Made by a program: the position numbers and the translations under genes | Shown: positions 25,563 through 34,257 of the stretch, piece by piece | How positions within the stretch are numbered: the stretch's first letter is position 1 | How the letters are laid out: every line of letters begins with the position of its first letter | Origin: Roseinatronobacter bogoriensis DSM 18756 | GTDB lineage: Bacteria > Pseudomonadota > Alphaproteobacteria > Rhodobacterales > Rhodobacteraceae | Direction of reading: 5' to 3' | Assembly: GCF_004366635.1 (NCBI RefSeq) | Contig: NZ_SORN01000001.1 | Location: 634,435-698,434 of the forward strand | DNA: 64,000 nt | The notes under the pieces: model-generated | Databases searched by the model: none | Seen by the model: only the letters and a program-made list of their open reading frames with translations | Told to the model about the DNA's origin: nothing

Positions 25563-25589
25563 GGGCCGCGCCTGTCAAAGGCGCGGCCC
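25563..25589 (-). terminator. Intercistronic stem-loop between dctP and dctQ
   Basis: GGGCCGCGCC and GGCGCGGCCC form a perfect 10-bp stem with a 7-nt loop, 19 bp after the dctP stop. It lacks a T-run. Such hairpins after TRAP or ABC binding-protein genes stabilise the upstream message and limit read-through, giving more binding protein than permease. Confidence 0.65.
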
Positions 25590-25608
25590 AATATCAGATC
25601 AGATTTGA

Positions 25609-26670
25609 TCAGTCTTCCAGCCGGGACTGCCAATCACGCGGCAGGTAACCCTGTTCTTTCCACGGACGCAGTTCGGCCTGGAAATCCATCATCGAAGAAT
25701 AGACACGGCCGAACATTTCGTCCTGTTCGGACCAGCGGCCCAGAACAGTCTGGGTTGCGTCATAGAAGGCTGCGATCTGTTCTTCCGAGTAGGTGCGCAC
25801 ATTGGTGCCGCGTTCTTCGAAGCTGGTGATGATCGCCCCTTGCAGCGCCTCGGCACGTGCGATGGCATAGGCATTGCCTGCCATGCAGGTCGTCTCGATC
25901 ATGGCGCGGGTCTGATCTTCCAGACCGTTCCAAACGTCAAGGTTCACATACAGGAACTGGTTTGTTGATGGCTGGTGCCAACCCGGCATATACAGGTAAT
26001 CGGCCACCTGATAGAAGCCAAGTTGCTCGTCCACAGTCGGAAGCGAGAATTCTGTCCCGTCAAGGTTGCCTGTCTCCAGCGCCTGATACAGTTCCCCACC
26101 CGGCAGCAATGTCACGGACATGCCGAATTCGGCAAAGATCTCACCGCCAACACCTGCCGCACGGAAACGCAGACCCTGCAAATCCTCGACCGTGTTCATT
26201 TCCGAACGGAACCAACCTGCGGTCTCCGGGCTGATCGTGCCGCAAAGTACAGGGTGAACGTTATATTGATGGAAGGTCTCCTCGAGCAGCTCTTGTCCGC
26301 CGTGATGGGTCATCCATGCAAGGAATTCCATCGATTCAAGGCCGAAAGGCGTGGCGCCAAAAAGCGCGGCGGCGGGCACGGTGCCCCATTCATAGCCCAT
26401 CCAGCTATAGCCAGCATCGATATTGCCTTCGGACACATTCTCGAAAATGGACAATGCCGGCACAACGGCGCCCGGCTCGGCCACGCGCAGATCAATATTG
26501 CCACCGGAAACAGCGCGCAACTGGTCTGCAACCCATGGCATCGTGTCGCCCAGCGCTGTCAAAGTCGAAGCAAAGCTCATCGGCACCTGCCAGCGAATAC
26601 GCTCCTGTGCCTGAACGGCACCTGCGACAAGGCTGGCCGACAAGGCCGTCGTGATAAGCAGTTTATTCAT
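25609..26670 (-). CDS. dctP: TRAP transporter substrate-binding protein DctP
   Basis: This 353-residue periplasmic protein has a signal peptide ending near AQA (MNKLLITTALSASLVAGAVQA) and a DctP-family body. TISPETAGWFRSEMNTVEDLQGLRFRAAG contains the conserved arginine region that grips a ligand carboxylate. Motifs such as GTEFSLPTVDEQLGF and WHQPSTNQFLYVNLDVW are like TakP-type 2-oxoacid binders of Rhodobacter, but the ligand is not certain. The start at 26670 is set by the signal peptide and an upstream AGGAACA. Confidence 0.85.
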   Translation of the reverse strand: MNKLLITTALSASLVAGAVQAQERIRWQVPMSFASTLTALGDTMPWVADQLRAVSGGNIDLRVAEPGAVVPALSIFENVSEGNIDAGYSWMGYEWGTVPAAALFGATPFGLESMEFLAWMTHHGGQELLEETFHQYNVHPVLCGTISPETAGWFRSEMNTVEDLQGLRFRAAGVGGEIFAEFGMSVTLLPGGELYQALETGNLDGTEFSLPTVDEQLGFYQVADYLYMPGWHQPSTNQFLYVNLDVWNGLEDQTRAMIETTCMAGNAYAIARAEALQGAIITSFEERGTNVRTYSEEQIAAFYDATQTVLGRWSEQDEMFGRVYSSMMDFQAELRPWKEQGYLPRDWQSRLED

Positions 26671-26955
26671 TTTTTGTTCCTCCGGTTGTTGGACTTTGGT
26701 CCCGATATCCACCCTGTTCGGGTGTGATGCGTCAAGAGAAAAGCACATTTGTCGCGCAACAAAATTGCGCAAGCCAGTGTTCATTTCGACAAGTCGCTCC
26801 TCCCTCTGCAAGGGTGGTAAAATAAACTGACCAATTCTGGCAAGCAAAAACTTTCCGATACCGCAACCATCAGGCCCTCGAATCATTAAAACTGATATGT
26901 CCTGCTCCGGTTTTTCCCGCTTGCAGAAGCAGTTGCAGGAATTGACCTTGCCCGG
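26671..26955. promoter_or_regulatory. Divergent intergenic region dctP/glnE with a candidate operator
   Basis: This 285-bp AT-richer gap holds the promoters of dctP (minus) and glnE (plus). A perfect inverted repeat GCGCAA, 5 bp, TTGCGC (26754-26770) lies about 85 bp upstream of dctP and could bind a repressor of the TRAP operon. No other structure stands out. Confidence 0.4.
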
Positions 26956-29793
26956 ATGGCGGTGCATTCTTTTACAATGACATTTGGTTCCCTGACACGC
27001 TTGCCACTGCCTTATGACGCCGAATCCGGGCGTTCCGCACGCGATAGCTTTCCTGAACTTTCGGGCGAACTGTCAGACCTTGTCGCCGGGGCGGCCGGAT
27101 GCAGCCCCTATCTGCGCACCCTCATGTCGCGCGAACGCGATTGGCTGGCAGATGCCCTTGGCCGCGACCCGGCAGCCACTGTCAGTGACGAACTGGCCGC
27201 GCTGGATGGGGTGCCGCTCTCCAACTTGTCGGCCCGGTTGCGGCAGGCCAAGCGGCGCGTGGCACTCTTGGCGGCACTGGCCGATCTGGGCGGAGTCTGG
27301 ACGCTGGATCAGGTCACAGGCGCGCTGAGCGATCTGGCCGACCGCGCCACCCATGTCGCGCTCACCGCGCTGGTCGCCGATGAAATCGCGCGCAAGAAAC
27401 TGCCCGCGGCCACGCCAGAGGATGCGGCGACCGGCGCAGGCATGGTTGTGCTGGCAATGGGCAAGATGGGCGCGCGAGAGTTGAACTACTCTTCCGATAT
27501 CGACCTGATCTGCCTGTTCGATGAGTCCCGCTACAGCGCAGATGACTATCACGACGCGCGCGCCAGCTTTATCCGCGTCACGCGCAAGCTGTGCGGGCTT
27601 CTATCCGATCACACGGATGAAGGCTATGTCTTCCGCACCGATCTGCGCCTGCGCCCCGACCCTTCAGTCACACCCGTCTGCCTGTCGATGGAAGCGGCCG
27701 AGCGCTATTATGAAAGCCTTGGGCGCACATGGGAACGCGCGGCCTATATCAAGGCGCGCCCCTGCGCGGGCGATCTGGCAGCAGGCGCGCGCTTTCTGGA
27801 AACCTTGCGCCCCTTTGTCTGGCGCAAGCATCTGGATTTCGCCGCCATTCAGGATGCCCATGACATGCGCCTGAAAATCAAGGCCCATAAGGGGCTTGGC
27901 GGTGCGCTGGCGCTGGAAGGGCATGATATAAAGCTGGGGCAGGGCGGTATTCGAGAGATCGAGTTTTTCACCCAGACCCGCCAGTTGATCGCAGGCGGGC
28001 GCGACCCGGATCTGCGCAGCCCGCGCACGGTCGAAGGGCTGGCGGCCCTCGCCGCAAAAGGCTGGATTCCGCATGACGTGGCCGAAAAGCTGACCGCCCA
28101 TTACATCGAGCATCGCGAAATCGAGCATCGTTTGCAGATGGTGCAGGATGCCCAGACCCAGAAACTTCCTTCCAGCCCGCAGGAATTCGACCGCATCGCC
28201 CGCTTTGTGGGAGAGGCGCAGACCAACGCTTTCCGCTCTCGTCTGGAATCGCGGCTGAAGGATGTGGCAGAACTGACCGAAGGGTTCTTTGCCCCCGACA
28301 GCGGGGTCGAGGCCGAACCGGACCTGTCCGAGGCCGCGCAGGACATGATCGCGGGCTGGCACAGCTATGCGGCCCTTCGCTCAAACCGCGCGCAGGAAAT
28401 CTTCAAGCGGATGCGCCCGACCATCCTGACCAAATTGCACGATGCCGCCGACCCCGAAGCCGCACTGGTCCAATTCGACCGCTTTCTCAGCGGCTTGCCA
28501 GCGGGCGTGCAGCTTTTTTCATTGTTCGAGGCTAATCCACAGTTAATCGACTTGATTGTTGACATATGCGCAACATCACCCCGGCTTGCAGCCTATCTAT
28601 CGCGCAATGCCGCTGTGTTTGATGCGGTGATCGGCGGGGGCTTTTTCGCGCAATGGCCGGGCACGCCAGAATTGCACAGGCAACTGGCCGACCGGCTTGC
28701 CCAGATCGACGATTACGAGCGCCAGCTTGATGCCGCGCGCATCTGGGCGCGGGAATGGCACTTTCGGGTCGGTGTGCACCATCTGCGCGGGCTGATCGAC
28801 GCATTCGAGGCCGGCGCAGAATATGCCTCTCTCGCCGAGGCTGTTCTGACAGCGCTCTGGCCGGTGGTGGTTGCAGACTTCAGCGCCAAACACGGGCCGC
28901 CACCGGGGCAGGGCGCGGCGGTGCTTGGCATGGGCTCTCTCGGGGCAGGGCGGCTGAATGCCGTGTCCGATCTGGACCTGATCGTGATCTATGACGCCGA
29001 CACCTCGGAAACCTCCCAAGGTCGCCGCCCGCTGGATGCACGCAGCTACTACGCCCGGCTGACCAAAGCGTTTCTCACCGCGCTCACCGCCCCCACTGCC
29101 GAAGGCCGCCTCTATGAGGTGGACATGCGCCTGCGTCCCTCGGGGCGGCAAGGGCCTGTGGCCACCAGCATCACGGCCTTCGAGAATTACCAGCGCAATG
29201 AAGCCTGGACATGGGAACATCTGGCGCTGACCCGCGCGCGCCGCGTCGCTGGCTCGGTCGCGCTGGGCGATAGAATCGAAACCCTGCGCCGTGCCCTTCT
29301 GGCCGAGAAATCGACCGGCCCCACCGTCTGCAAGGATGTCGCAGATATGCGCGCGCGCCTTGCCGAGGCGAAACCCGCGCATGGCATATGGGATGCCAAA
29401 TCGGGACCGGGGCGGTTGATGGATATCGAACTTGTCGCGCAATTCTGCGCCTTGCGCGCCGGGCACCCCGCGCGCCGGGTCGAAGCGCAGCTGCGCGCAG
29501 GCGTCAAGGCGGGCATCCTCGATGCTGCGGCAGAAACACAACTCCTGCGCGCCTATCGTCTGTGCTGGACATTGCAGGCGACAGGACGCTTGCTGGCTGA
29601 CAGGATTTCCGACATTGACCAGCTTGGCCCGGGCGGACAGAAGTTTATCTTGGCATCAGCAGGTAGCCCGAGCACCGAGGCGCTTGCCACCCGTTTGCAG
29701 GACTGCTGCGCGCAGGCGCAGCACCTGATAGCGTCAACCCTGGCCAATGATGGCCCGTGCAAGGACAAGACCGACCATGACGCCAGCCAATGA
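26956..29793 (+). CDS. glnE: Bifunctional glutamine synthetase adenylyltransferase/adenylyl-removing enzyme GlnE
   Basis: This 945-residue protein has the two nucleotidyltransferase domains of GlnE. The N-terminal deadenylating domain carries SSDIDLICLFD near residue 180, and the C-terminal adenylating domain carries AVSDLDLIVIYD near residue 670; each supplies the metal-binding D-x-D. The first is followed by a helical central region. GlnE adenylylates glutamine synthetase when nitrogen is plentiful and reverses this under PII control. Start is uncertain between ATG 26956 and 26974; neither has a clear ribosome-binding site. Length is typical. The next small gene overlaps its end by 17 bp. 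Confidence 0.93.
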   Translation: MAVHSFTMTFGSLTRLPLPYDAESGRSARDSFPELSGELSDLVAGAAGCSPYLRTLMSRERDWLADALGRDPAATVSDELAALDGVPLSNLSARLRQAKRRVALLAALADLGGVWTLDQVTGALSDLADRATHVALTALVADEIARKKLPAATPEDAATGAGMVVLAMGKMGARELNYSSDIDLICLFDESRYSADDYHDARASFIRVTRKLCGLLSDHTDEGYVFRTDLRLRPDPSVTPVCLSMEAAERYYESLGRTWERAAYIKARPCAGDLAAGARFLETLRPFVWRKHLDFAAIQDAHDMRLKIKAHKGLGGALALEGHDIKLGQGGIREIEFFTQTRQLIAGGRDPDLRSPRTVEGLAALAAKGWIPHDVAEKLTAHYIEHREIEHRLQMVQDAQTQKLPSSPQEFDRIARFVGEAQTNAFRSRLESRLKDVAELTEGFFAPDSGVEAEPDLSEAAQDMIAGWHSYAALRSNRAQEIFKRMRPTILTKLHDAADPEAALVQFDRFLSGLPAGVQLFSLFEANPQLIDLIVDICATSPRLAAYLSRNAAVFDAVIGGGFFAQWPGTPELHRQLADRLAQIDDYERQLDAARIWAREWHFRVGVHHLRGLIDAFEAGAEYASLAEAVLTALWPVVVADFSAKHGPPPGQGAAVLGMGSLGAGRLNAVSDLDLIVIYDADTSETSQGRRPLDARSYYARLTKAFLTALTAPTAEGRLYEVDMRLRPSGRQGPVATSITAFENYQRNEAWTWEHLALTRARRVAGSVALGDRIETLRRALLAEKSTGPTVCKDVADMRARLAEAKPAHGIWDAKSGPGRLMDIELVAQFCALRAGHPARRVEAQLRAGVKAGILDAAAETQLLRAYRLCWTLQATGRLLADRISDIDQLGPGGQKFILASAGSPSTEALATRLQDCCAQAQHLIASTLANDGPCKDKTDHDASQ

Positions 29794-30031
29794 CCCCAAG
29801 GGGCTGATCCGCGAAAGCTACCGCATCGAAGGCATTTCCGATGGCGAATGCCGCTCGATCCTGATCGACTGGGCGCTTAGCCTCTCCGCAGAAATCGACC
29901 AGCATCAGGCCATGCAGGATCTGATCGAGCAATATGCCGCCTCAAGCCCGGATCACCCCATGACCGCTTTGCTGCAAGAAGGGCTCAGCAGCCCCTCATC
30001 CCCCCCGCGCGGCAGGCGCAGACGCGCATGA
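29777..30031 (+). CDS. Small conserved-looking protein of unknown function
   Basis: This 84-residue acidic protein (DGECRSILIDWALSLS, then DQHQAMQDLIEQYA) is mostly helical by composition, with a basic arginine-rich tail. I recognise no domain. It overlaps glnE by 17 bp and tusA by 4 bp, which argues that it is translated in one operon. No catalytic motif is visible. Confidence 0.65.
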   Translation: MTPANDPKGLIRESYRIEGISDGECRSILIDWALSLSAEIDQHQAMQDLIEQYAASSPDHPMTALLQEGLSSPSSPPRGRRRRA

Positions 30032-30255
30032 AAGCCGATGTCGAACTCGACGCGATCGGCTTGCTGTGTCCGCTGCCGGTCCTCAAGGCGCGCAAGCGTC
30101 TCAAATCCATGCAAACCGGACAGGTTCTTTGCGTGCTGGCCAGCGACCCGGCAGCCGTGGTCGATATTCCCCATTTCTGCGCGGAATCGGGGCATGAGTT
30201 GCTCTCCAGCACGCCGCGCGACGGGGCGACAGCCTATTACATCCGTCACGCGTGA
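30028..30255 (+). CDS. TusA-family sulfurtransferase
   Basis: This 75-residue protein has the TusA signature LDAIGLLCPLPVLKARKRL, with the persulfide-carrying cysteine in LLCPLP. TusA-like proteins relay sulfur to tRNA thiolation, molybdenum cofactor or sulfur oxidation enzymes; the partner here is not evident. It overlaps the preceding small gene by ATGA. Confidence 0.88.
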   Translation: MKADVELDAIGLLCPLPVLKARKRLKSMQTGQVLCVLASDPAAVVDIPHFCAESGHELLSSTPRDGATAYYIRHA

Positions 30256-30256
30256 T

Positions 30257-30321
30257 CATTTTCTTGCGCAAAATACTCCGGGGTGAATTGGGCCGCAGGC
30301 CCAAGAGGGGCAGCGCCCCTC
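30257..30321 (+). repeat. Rhodobacterales-type intergenic repeat, copy B1
   Basis: This copy contains ATACTCCGGGGTGAATTGGG, then GGGCCGCAGGCCC and AGGGGCAGCGCCCCT as two small hairpins. A close relative is at 53109-53172 and a fragment is at 46913-46945. It fills the gap between tusA and DUF1638 and may terminate both convergent transcripts. Confidence 0.7.
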
Positions 30322-30955
30322 AGCCCCGCGCGGCCAGCGCACGCTCCAGATCCCCATAGCCGGTAAAGCGCCGCTCATAGTCCAGCCCCAACCGTGCCGC
30401 ACATTCGCGCGCTTTGGCATCCAGTGCCGGGTCATCCGTCTGGGCCTGATAGATCAGCCGCGTGTAATTGCCGAACATCATCCCGATCAGTTCGGGATGG
30501 CGGTCAAAGCCCATCGGTTTCCAGACAAAGGCCTCAAACTGGCGCACCAGAAAATCCGTCAGGTAAAAGGCGGTCATCTCGCTGTCGCCCTTGGCGGCAA
30601 ATGCCTCGACCCCTTCAAAAAACGCATAACAATGCGGGCCTTCCACCATCTCGACGCCCAATTGCGCGCAACGCGCCTGCAACAGTCCCCCGGTGCCGCA
30701 ATCGGCATAGACCACAAAGATACTGTCATAGGCTGCGCGGTGTTCCTTCACGGCCTTTTCCACTGCATCGGGGATTCGTTCGGGCCACAGGTGCAGATTG
30801 GCCGGCAGGCAGAGCAGGTCCATATGCGTCCAGCCATTCGCCGCCTTCAGCGCCAGAATTTCGCGCGCCAGCGCACCGCAGGCCAGCAACAAAATGGTCC
30901 CACGCCCCTTCGGCGCAAGCCCCTCTTCGGTCAGGATATGGTCATCGGGTAGCAT
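30320..30955 (-). CDS. DUF1638 domain protein
   Basis: This 211-residue protein fits the DUF1638 family: ILLLACGALAREIL at the N-terminus, HMDLLCLPANLHLWPERIPDAVEKAV, and VVYADCGTGGLLQARC in the middle. Family members often occur with corrinoid methyltransferase genes and may handle a C1 or cobalamin-linked step, but no such genes are here. The start overlaps the end of mazG by 14 bp, suggesting cotranscription. Function is unknown. Confidence 0.78.
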   Translation of the reverse strand: MLPDDHILTEEGLAPKGRGTILLLACGALAREILALKAANGWTHMDLLCLPANLHLWPERIPDAVEKAVKEHRAAYDSIFVVYADCGTGGLLQARCAQLGVEMVEGPHCYAFFEGVEAFAAKGDSEMTAFYLTDFLVRQFEAFVWKPMGFDRHPELIGMMFGNYTRLIYQAQTDDPALDAKARECAARLGLDYERRFTGYGDLERALAARG

Positions 30956-31769
30956 CTTGTTTCTCGCGTGCCTTGGCTGCATTCCACAAAGCATACATTT
31001 CTTCCAGCGTGCTGTCCTCTGGCCGACGGTTCTGATCCGCCAGCGCCGCCTCAATCGCCCGGAAGCGGCGGGTGAATTTGGCATTGGCCGCGCGCAGCGC
31101 GTCTTCGGGGTCCACATCAAGGTGTCGCGCCAGATTGGCCATGACGAACAGCAGATCACCAAATTCCTCTGTCACTTCGGCCTGTGTCAGCCTGTCCTTT
31201 GCCTCGTGCAATTCCTGCGCTTCCTCGGTGATCTTGTCGATCACCTGCGCGGTCTGGGGCCAGTCAAACCCCACCCGCGCCGCGCGTTTTTGCAGCTTTA
31301 CCGCGCGCATCAGCGCGGGCAGGCCAAGGGCCACATCATCCAGCACCCCGCCCTGATCGCGCTCCGCGCGCTCGCGCGCCTTGACCTTTTCCCAGTCATC
31401 CACCTGTTGCGCGGCGCTTTTATCACGGCTCTCCTCGCCAAAGACATGCGGGTGCCGCGCCAGCATCTTGTCGGAAATGCTGCGGGTTATATCCTCGAAG
31501 GAAAAATGCCCGGCCTCTTCGGCGATTTGTCCATGATACACCACCTGTAATAGCAAATCGCCCAATTCGCCCTGTAGCGCGGGCCAGTCCTGCCGCGCGA
31601 TGGCATCTGCGACCTCATAGGCTTCTTCAATCGTATAGGGCGCGATCGAGGCGAAATCCTGCTCTATATCCCAGGGGCAGCCGGTTTGCGGGTCGCGCAG
31701 GGCGCGCATGATGGCGCGCAGTCGCGTGACGCTGCCATCGGGGGCAAAGATCAGGGGGTCATGGGGCAT
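30942..31769 (-). CDS. mazG: Nucleoside triphosphate pyrophosphohydrolase MazG
   Basis: This 275-residue protein has two MazG domains. The N-terminal one includes CPWDIEQDFASIAPYTIEEAYEVADAI and ELGDLLLQVVYH; the C-terminal one includes KITEEAQELHEA and EEFGDLLFVMANLARH. The paired EExxE and ExxD motifs bind Mg2+. It hydrolyses non-canonical NTPs to NMP and PPi, a housecleaning role. The start at 31769 gives the typical N-terminus before the first domain. Length matches E. coli MazG. Confidence 0.93.
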   Translation of the reverse strand: MPHDPLIFAPDGSVTRLRAIMRALRDPQTGCPWDIEQDFASIAPYTIEEAYEVADAIARQDWPALQGELGDLLLQVVYHGQIAEEAGHFSFEDITRSISDKMLARHPHVFGEESRDKSAAQQVDDWEKVKARERAERDQGGVLDDVALGLPALMRAVKLQKRAARVGFDWPQTAQVIDKITEEAQELHEAKDRLTQAEVTEEFGDLLFVMANLARHLDVDPEDALRAANAKFTRRFRAIEAALADQNRRPEDSTLEEMYALWNAAKAREKQDATR

Positions 31770-31804
31770 ATCCGGCGCTCCTGTCTGTGTGTCAGGGCTA
31801 TCTG

Positions 31805-32527
31805 TTACAGCCGCCTTGCCTGCTGTCCAGCCCAAAGCCCGCGCGCGGTCATTGCCACCACCAAGGCAAGCGCGACCAATGTGGCCCCCGCAACCGGCAG
31901 GGCGCCGGGCATGTTCGCCACAATGACTGCGACAAAGGCCCAGATCACTGCGAAGCTGTATTCTGGTGCATCTGCGCGCAGCCAACCGACCACCAGCGCG
32001 ACCAGCGTCGCCCCTGCCACTGCGATCACCGCCGCCACCTCGCCCGAGGCCAGCCCATAGCCGCCAAGTGCCACGCCCAGCGATACATGCGCCGCCGCCG
32101 TCAGCCAGCCCGCATACAGCGCCACTGGCACGCGCAACAGCCAGCGGTCCTGCGCAGGGCTGCGCAGCAACGCCCAGATCGCACAGCCCAGCATCCAGAA
32201 AATCAGCACAGTCGCGGCCAGCGGTGCAAACCCCGCCACCCATAGCCACAACGCCCCCGGCCCAAGGCTGAGTATCAGTGGCAGATGCATCGGCTGCCAG
32301 GCCGCATCGCTGCGCCGTGTCGTGACCCCCACCAGCGCAAGGACGGCAAGCCATGCGTAAATCAGCCCCCAGATTGAAAAGGCATAGCCCGCAGGCTGCA
32401 CCGGCGGGTCAATTTGGGGCACCGGGAAGCGGTCAGGGTCAAAGCCGGTGAACGGGTCTGCCAGAAAGGGCGACGCCAGAAAGGCCACGGTGGCAAGCAG
32501 GGTCAGGATGGGAAGCGACTGTCTCAT
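31805..32527 (-). CDS. TspO/MBR-related membrane protein
   Basis: This 240-residue membrane protein has about seven hydrophobic segments and a PAGYAFSIWGLIYAWLAVLAL segment near residue 50. This is the PxxYxFxIWGxIY pattern of the TspO/MBR family. It is longer than classical TspO (about 160 residues) and belongs to the extended tryptophan-rich group. TspO proteins bind tetrapyrroles and modulate stress or pigment genes, but the extended group is uncharacterised. ATG 32527 is used; a TTG three codons upstream is possible. Confidence 0.7.
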   Translation of the reverse strand: MRQSLPILTLLATVAFLASPFLADPFTGFDPDRFPVPQIDPPVQPAGYAFSIWGLIYAWLAVLALVGVTTRRSDAAWQPMHLPLILSLGPGALWLWVAGFAPLAATVLIFWMLGCAIWALLRSPAQDRWLLRVPVALYAGWLTAAAHVSLGVALGGYGLASGEVAAVIAVAGATLVALVVGWLRADAPEYSFAVIWAFVAVIVANMPGALPVAGATLVALALVVAMTARGLWAGQQARRL

Positions 32528-32634
32528 ACCTGACAAATAGACTTGGCGCAGCTTGGTTCCAAGGGGCGGACATAAAGACGCTGCCCCGAGAGGGGCAGCT
32601 TAGGGGCTGTGCGGATGATGGGCAAACACATTGG

Positions 32635-32800
32635 GCGCGGAATCGAGGCCGAAGGCCGCCGCGCATCGCCGGGCCGCCCCCACGGCACGGCGATTGGGCT
32701 GCCACCTGCGCAACGATCTGATCTTTCAGGGGCTTGGCCAGCATAAAGTGCTACAGATTCGATCGCGGATCGCCGCACCGCGGCCCGACGCTGCGCGGCT
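32635..32800. repeat. Dispersed inverted-repeat element, copy R4
   Basis: The core starts GCGCGGAATCGAGGCCGAAG and ends GCGGCCCGACGCTGCGCGGC; the first 40 and last 40 bases are imperfect inverted repeats. The minus strand holds an uninterrupted short frame (MLAKPLKDQIV..) shared with other copies. A G-rich left arm (GGGGCTGTGCGGATGATGGG) precedes the core. It lies downstream of gltA and upstream of the TspO-like gene, in a 350-bp gap that holds nothing else recognisable. Confidence 0.86.
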
Positions 32801-32877
32801 TACCACGTAGCGCCGCTATGGCTGCATAGTGCAGGTCAGCCGCCCAGATGCCTTGCCCTTGCAAGAAAACCGAAACC

Positions 32878-34173
32878 CTAGCGGTCTTCGATCTCGATAT
32901 AGTCGCGACGCGGCGCACCTGTGTAGCGCTGGCGCGGACGTCCGATTTTCTGCTCCGGGTCCGAGATCATCTCTTTCCACTGCGAAATCCAGCCCACTGT
33001 GCGCGACATGGCAAAGATCGGCGTGAACATCGAGGTCGGGAAACCCATCGCTTCCAGAATGATGCCGGAATAGAAATCGACATTCGGATAAAGCTTTTTC
33101 GAGATGAAATACTCATCCTCAAGCGCAATCCGCTCCAGCTCCTTGGCGACTTTCAGCGTCTCGTTATCCTCGATTCCCAGCAGGCCCAGAACCTCGTCAG
33201 CCGATTGCTTCATCACCTTGGCGCGCGGGTCGAAATTCTTGTAAACCCGATGGCCAAAGCCCATCAGCTTGAAAGGATCGTCCTTGTCCTTGGCGCGGGC
33301 AATGAATTCCGGAATGCGATCCACCGTGCCAATCTCACGCAGCATTTCCAGACAAGCCTGATTCGCGCCGCCATGTGCGGGGCCCCAAAGGCAGGCAATA
33401 CCCGCTGCAATACAGGCAAAGGGGTTCGCGCCCGATGACCCGGCCAGCCGCACGGTCGAGGTGGAGGCATTCTGTTCATGATCGGCATGCAGCATCATGA
33501 TCCGATCCATCGCGCGGCTCAGGATCGGGTTGACGACATATTCCTCGGCCGGAACAGCAAAGCACATATGCAGGAAGTTGCCCGAATAATCGAGGCTGTT
33601 CTTCGGGTAAACGAAGGGCTGGCCGATGGAATATTTATAGGCCATCGCCGCAATCGTCGGCATTTTCGCGATCATGCGGATGGCGGCAACTTCGCGCTGC
33701 CAAGCGTCATTAATATCAGTCGAGTCGTGGTAAAAGGCCGACATCGCGCCCACAACACCCGTCATGATCGCCATCGGGTGGCTGTCACGGCGGAACCCGC
33801 GGAAGAAGTTATGCATCTGCTCGTGGATCATGGTGTGCCGCGTCACGCGGCTTTCAAAATCCTCCAGATCGGCGGCAGAGGGCAGCTCTCCGTAAAGCAG
33901 CACATAGCAGCATTCCAGAAAATGCGATTTCTCGGCCAGATCCTCGATCGCATAGCCCCGATACAGCAATTCGCCTGCATCGCCATCAATATAGGTGATG
34001 GTGGACGAACAGGAGGCCGTGGAGGTAAAACCGGGGTCATAGGTGAACACGTCGCCTTGCGCGTAAAGCTTGCGGATATCCACCACATCCGGGCCAACTG
34101 ATGGCTTTATGATCGGCAGTTCAACTACCTTGTCCCCTATGGTCAGCTTTGCCGTCTCGCTTCCGTTCGCCAT
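32878..34173 (-). CDS. gltA: Citrate synthase GltA
   Basis: This 431-residue type I (hexameric) citrate synthase has catalytic His in VLHADHEQNASTST-like MLHADHEQNAST, the second His in LMGFGHRVYKNFDPRA and the catalytic Asp in PNVDFYSGI. It condenses acetyl-CoA and oxaloacetate at the entry of the TCA cycle. Length and N-terminus (MANGSETAKLTIG) are typical for Rhodobacteraceae. It lies downstream of gltX on the same strand with an 84-bp gap. Confidence 0.96.
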   Translation of the reverse strand: MANGSETAKLTIGDKVVELPIIKPSVGPDVVDIRKLYAQGDVFTYDPGFTSTASCSSTITYIDGDAGELLYRGYAIEDLAEKSHFLECCYVLLYGELPSAADLEDFESRVTRHTMIHEQMHNFFRGFRRDSHPMAIMTGVVGAMSAFYHDSTDINDAWQREVAAIRMIAKMPTIAAMAYKYSIGQPFVYPKNSLDYSGNFLHMCFAVPAEEYVVNPILSRAMDRIMMLHADHEQNASTSTVRLAGSSGANPFACIAAGIACLWGPAHGGANQACLEMLREIGTVDRIPEFIARAKDKDDPFKLMGFGHRVYKNFDPRAKVMKQSADEVLGLLGIEDNETLKVAKELERIALEDEYFISKKLYPNVDFYSGIILEAMGFPTSMFTPIFAMSRTVGWISQWKEMISDPEQKIGRPRQRYTGAPRRDYIEIEDR

Positions 34174-34257
34174 TCCTCATCCTTTCCCAAAAGCCTGAGG
34201 GCGGTTTTCCCGCAGGCGGTCTAAGATCCGAGCCACGACTCCAAAGGGCGCGTCGGC

